Of a stretch of 9,726 bases of DNA, positions 7,244 to 9,726 are shown piece by piece; position 1 is the stretch's first letter, and every line of letters begins with the position of its first letter. Below the pieces are notes generated by a model, which did no database searches, had not been told where the DNA came from, and was given only the letters and a program-made list of their open reading frames with translations. The stretch spans positions 1 to 9,726 of the forward strand of contig CALBPV010000019.1 of NCBI GenBank assembly GCA_937899265.1. The letters are read 5' to 3'. This DNA is from an uncultured Bacteroidales bacterium. Its GTDB lineage: Bacteria; Bacteroidota; Bacteroidia; Bacteroidales; UBA3663. A program made the translations under genes and the position numbers.

Positions 7244-9447
7244 AACTCCACCACGGGCCAGCCCTCTGCATCGAAATGCATGGGGCGCAACACCAGACGC
7301 GACATTCCGCCGTCGGCGGTGGAATAGCCGTGAGCCATGAAGTACCATTGTCCGTCAAATTTATATGCGGAACAATGTCCGATGCCGTAATACGAGGGCG
7401 AGGGACCGGCTACCGGTTCTCCGCCACCTTCGCTCATGTCCTTGCCGTTGCGGTCGAGATAGGGGCCGGCGATGCTGCGCGAACGTCCCACGACGGTCTT
7501 GTAGTTGCTGTTGGCTCCCTTGCAGCAGTAGTCCCACGAGACGAAGAGATAGTACCAGCCGTCCCTGTGGATGAGGAACGGGGCTTCGATGGCATTGGCA
7601 CCGGCCTCGGGAGCTTCTTTCACACGAGCCCGGTCTTCGGCTGAGAGGCCATCGGTGACATGGTCTTTGTGTCGGCGGCGGGCTATGGTGCGCGGCGTGC
7701 CTACGGGTGTTTTCATGTCTTTAGACAACTTCACCAGCTGGATGCCGTCCCAGAATGAACCCCACGTGAGCCAAGCGTTGCCTTCGTCATCGAGAGCCAT
7801 ACAAGGGTCGATGGCATTCCAGAACGTGCGACCCGGCGTGCTTTTGATTACGACTCCCTGGTCTTCCCACCGGTAGAGCGGTGACTCGGGGTTGAGCGTG
7901 CGGTTGGTCATCAGACCTATGGCCGACGTGTTTTTCCCAAACGTGGAACAGCTGTAGTAGAGATACCACGTGTCACCCACACGTTGTATGTCGGGAGCCC
8001 AGGTGTGGCCTTGGTAGCCCGGCACGGAATCCATCGCCCATTGCGGAGTGGCATCCATCACAGGCGGGAGCACGGTCCACGTCTTCAAGTCCCGCGAGGC
8101 CAGACGGTCGATGAGGTAGCCGGTGGCAAAGAGGTAGAAGGTGCTGTCGCAGCGCGCCAATACGGGGTCGTGCACCAGTGGGTTTTCTGCGTCGAAGGGC
8201 GGACGTTGAGGGGGCCGTTGCTGGCGTTTCAGGCGGTCGATGCCTTTCTCCAGGCTTTCTGAGGGCGCGATGATGTTTTCCGACCCCCAGAAGTCGGGCG
8301 ACTCGAAGTGTTCCGCTTTGTCATAGAGCGATGACGACTTCGGGAAAGCATCCCGTCGGGCGATGGGATGCACCTCGTTGTCGGGGTAGCGGCCCGTGAC
8401 AGCCATTTCGGAGATTACGTCGTAGGTCGAGTGGAACAGCCTTCGTTTCCAGTCGCATTGAAAACGCGAGTGGCTCTTCACGTAGCGTAGGCGCGTCACA
8501 TCATCCTCTGTGCCGTAGGCGGCCGTGAGGGTCATTTCCAACGGTTTGAACCTCACGCCCCGAGGTTTGCGCAGCAACATCACCTCCGTAGCCTTGTTTC
8601 GGTCGCTCATGTCGAGCGAGAGTTCGAAACGGGTGAAAGCCAGCGTTTGGGCGTCGATGTATATGCGGGCGTGGTAGTAGGCTTCCGACGCTTGTGGCGT
8701 CGGCTCCATCGCCACCACCAACTGTTGATGTCCGTCGGTCATCTCCGGCATCTCCATCGTGAGGCGGTAGTTGGCCAGCATCGGCTCGGAGAGCAGGTCC
8801 TCAAAGTGCTTCACCAGGTCGAGCTGTACGGCCAAGGAGGGACCGCCCTGCATCTTGGCGCCCAGCGTGTCGCCGGCGTGGGTCGAGATGATGCGGCGGG
8901 CTTTGGTGATGGCCACAGCATCCCGTGCCGAGGGTTTTCGGTAGCTGTTCTTATAGAGTTCCGTCAGCGCCTCGGCTACATAGATGAACTTGTGCCTGCG
9001 TTGTGTGGTCTCGCGGTAGAATCCTTTGAGCAGCTCCGAACGGGAGGCATAGTTCTCGGGAATCTTGGCGATGGCCTGACGTATCAGGTCCCGGGGATCC
9101 TGCATGAGCACCGTCACCTCTGGCAGCCCTACGGCCTGTCGCCTGAGTTGAACGTGCAGAGGTTGTTTCCCCAAGGCACTGCTGTCCGGCGTGAAGGGGG
9201 CATATCCCACGTGCGAGAAACGTAGAGCCCGGGGACGACGGCGCGTCTTGAGGATGAAACTGCCATCGGGATTGGTCACCGTGGACACACGCTCCACCGT
9301 GTCTCTCACATCGACCGAAGAGAGACGTTCGCGGGTGTCGGCATCCCTTACAGTGCCGTGGGTGATATAGTAGGTCTCCTGCGCCGGGGAGACGGTGGCC
9401 AGTGTCCAAGGGAGGAACAGCAACAGCCGGAGTAGCGGGATTCTCAT
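7240..9447 (-). CDS. Secreted fusion: carboxypeptidase-regulatory-like module + GH43 arabinan endo-1,5-alpha-L-arabinosidase
   Basis: 735 residues in one uninterrupted frame. Residues 1-22 form a signal peptide (MRIPLLRLLLFLPW... ending near SPAQ). Residues 27-113 are a CarboxypepD_reg-like beta sandwich (ITHGTVRDADTRERL, NPDGSFILKT, LRFSHVGYAPF). Residues 114-407 match the body of a stand-alone Bacteroidetes family ending in a DFWGSENIIAPSESLEKGIDRL block. After a Pro/Arg/Gln linker (408-422) comes a complete GH43: base Asp427 in VHDPV, WAPDI (483-487), pKa modulator Asp547 in IDPCM, acid Glu621 in IEAPF, SWDYCCKGANSNYK (637-650) and GHCSAY (690-695) with the usual cation-site His691. These signatures fit the GH43 endo-arabinanase group. 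All catalytic residues are present. It probably cleaves arabinan outside the cytoplasm. The gene stands alone, with no SusC/SusD in view. The N-terminal half has no assigned function. Confidence 0.85.
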   Translation of the reverse strand: MRIPLLRLLLFLPWTLATVSPAQETYYITHGTVRDADTRERLSSVDVRDTVERVSTVTNPDGSFILKTRRRPRALRFSHVGYAPFTPDSSALGKQPLHVQLRRQAVGLPEVTVLMQDPRDLIRQAIAKIPENYASRSELLKGFYRETTQRRHKFIYVAEALTELYKNSYRKPSARDAVAITKARRIISTHAGDTLGAKMQGGPSLAVQLDLVKHFEDLLSEPMLANYRLTMEMPEMTDGHQQLVVAMEPTPQASEAYYHARIYIDAQTLAFTRFELSLDMSDRNKATEVMLLRKPRGVRFKPLEMTLTAAYGTEDDVTRLRYVKSHSRFQCDWKRRLFHSTYDVISEMAVTGRYPDNEVHPIARRDAFPKSSSLYDKAEHFESPDFWGSENIIAPSESLEKGIDRLKRQQRPPQRPPFDAENPLVHDPVLARCDSTFYLFATGYLIDRLASRDLKTWTVLPPVMDATPQWAMDSVPGYQGHTWAPDIQRVGDTWYLYYSCSTFGKNTSAIGLMTNRTLNPESPLYRWEDQGVVIKSTPGRTFWNAIDPCMALDDEGNAWLTWGSFWDGIQLVKLSKDMKTPVGTPRTIARRRHKDHVTDGLSAEDRARVKEAPEAGANAIEAPFLIHRDGWYYLFVSWDYCCKGANSNYKTVVGRSRSIAGPYLDRNGKDMSEGGGEPVAGPSPSYYGIGHCSAYKFDGQWYFMAHGYSTADGGMSRLVLRPMHFDAEGWPVVEF

Positions 9448-9470
9448 GTCTGATTTGATTGAATAGTCAA

Positions 9471-9567
9471 CGTCCTAAAGGACGGTCAAAGGTCTCTACG
9501 TCCTGAAGGACGGTCTAAAGTCTAAAGTCTAAGGTCAAAGGTCAAAGGTCAAAGGTCAAAGGCAAAA
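9471..9567. repeat. Period-7 repeat array A with two in-phase 14-bp palindromes
   Basis: Consecutive heptads from 9471 to 9561 are CGTCCTA, AAGGACG, GTCAAAG, GTCTCTA, CGTCCTG, AAGGACG, GTCTAAA twice, GTCTAAG, then GTCAAAG four times, followed by a degenerate unit. The palindromes CGTCCT-AA-AGGACG (9471-9484) and CGTCCT-GA-AGGACG (9499-9512) each fill two heptads and start 28 bp apart. The array lies 24 bp upstream of the GH43 fusion start codon. Confidence 0.85.
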
Positions 9568-9570
9568 TTA
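9563..9570 (-). promoter_or_regulatory. Possible -7 box for the GH43 fusion gene
   Basis: On the minus strand this reads TAATTTTG, matching TAnnTTTG. It is the only such match I found in the 279-bp upstream region. Transcription from it would give a leader of about 110 nt containing the heptamer array and both 14-bp palindromes. No -33 element is seen and the core differs from the other three promoters, so this is tentative. Confidence 0.35.
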
Positions 9571-9576
9571 GCCCCA

Positions 9577-9628
9577 TTGGAAACCTGAAACTTGAAACCT
9601 GAAACTCGAAACTTGCAACCTGAAACCT
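9577..9628. repeat. Heptamer array B (CYTGAAA units)
   Basis: Six contiguous heptads from 9584: CCTGAAA, CTTGAAA, CCTGAAA, CTCGAAA, CTTGCAA, CCTGAAA. A degenerate TTGGAAA lies before them and a partial CCT after. The two central units have decayed by single substitutions. Non-coding. Confidence 0.85.
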
Positions 9629-9633
9629 CTTTC

Positions 9634-9668
9634 GGTTCATGGTTCATGGTTCATGGTTAATGGTTGAA
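9634..9668. repeat. Heptamer array C (GGTTCAT units)
   Basis: Five contiguous heptads: GGTTCAT three times, then GGTTAAT and GGTTGAA. The reverse complement of the unit, ATGAACC, resembles the TGAAACC phase of arrays B and D, so the arrays may be diverged, inverted relatives. Confidence 0.85.
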
Positions 9669-9671
9669 TCT

Positions 9672-9726
9672 CTTGAAACCTGAAACTTGAAACCTGAAAC
9701 TTGAAACCTGAAACTTGAAACCTGAA
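9672..9726. repeat. Heptamer array D, alternating CTTGAAA/CCTGAAA, cut by window edge
   Basis: Eight heptads with no substitutions, strictly alternating CTTGAAA and CCTGAAA, giving a higher-order 14-bp period. The array is still running at the last base of the window, so its full length is unknown. Its lack of decay compared with array B suggests more recent expansion or homogenisation. Confidence 0.9.

Noticed and set aside
6293..7348. 351-residue minus-strand frame opposite metF
   Set aside because: metF is certain on the plus strand; the opposite frame shows no family features and overlaps the GH43 3' end.
9471..9726. CRISPR array
   Set aside because: Units are contiguous heptamers with no unique spacers, and there are no cas genes.

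Overview
The window looks like chromosome of a Bacteroidales bacterium, most likely Prevotella-like. Three intergenic regions carry a Bacteroidetes-type -7 promoter box with the shared core TATCTTTGCA. Most genes belong to families typical of the phylum: DUF4294, a carboxypeptidase-regulatory-like module, a RAYT-type transposase, an MMPL exporter and a family of outer-membrane barrel proteins. The genus is inferred from gene style and fairly high G+C and cannot be fixed from the sequence alone.

Layout. 15-569 (+) is a REP-associated tyrosine transposase, visibly more AT-rich than the rest. It is followed at 610-654 by a 10-bp-stem palindrome and an 18-bp tandem duplication, which together look like a REP/RAYT unit. 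728-1345 (-) is a secreted DUF4294 protein. It is divergent from 1476-3962 (+), an MMPL/RND-type inner-membrane exporter. The exporter overlaps by 4 bp (ATGA) with 3959-5740 (+), an outer-membrane beta-barrel protein of a family that usually carries an N-terminal helix-hairpin-helix, which I cannot find here. A small acidic protein of unknown function follows at 5780-6103 (+). 6275-7243 (+) is metF (methylenetetrahydrofolate reductase), with its own promoter. 7240-9447 (-) is a 735-residue secreted protein that joins a carboxypeptidase-regulatory-like module (about 400 residues) to a complete GH43 arabinanase. Its stop codon overlaps that of metF. The last 279 bp (9448-9726) are dense period-7 repeats and two in-phase 14-bp palindromes upstream of this gene.

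How the genes work together. The exporter and barrel genes are translationally coupled, so they are probably made together and may form an inner- to outer-membrane envelope module; the small protein may be in the same transcript. metF supplies 5-methyl-THF for methionine synthesis and is unrelated to its neighbours. The GH43 fusion probably acts on arabinan at or outside the outer membrane. The most notable points are the GH43 fusion, the coupled exporter/barrel pair without an HHH, the REP-like unit beside its transposase, and the in-phase heptamer/palindrome array.
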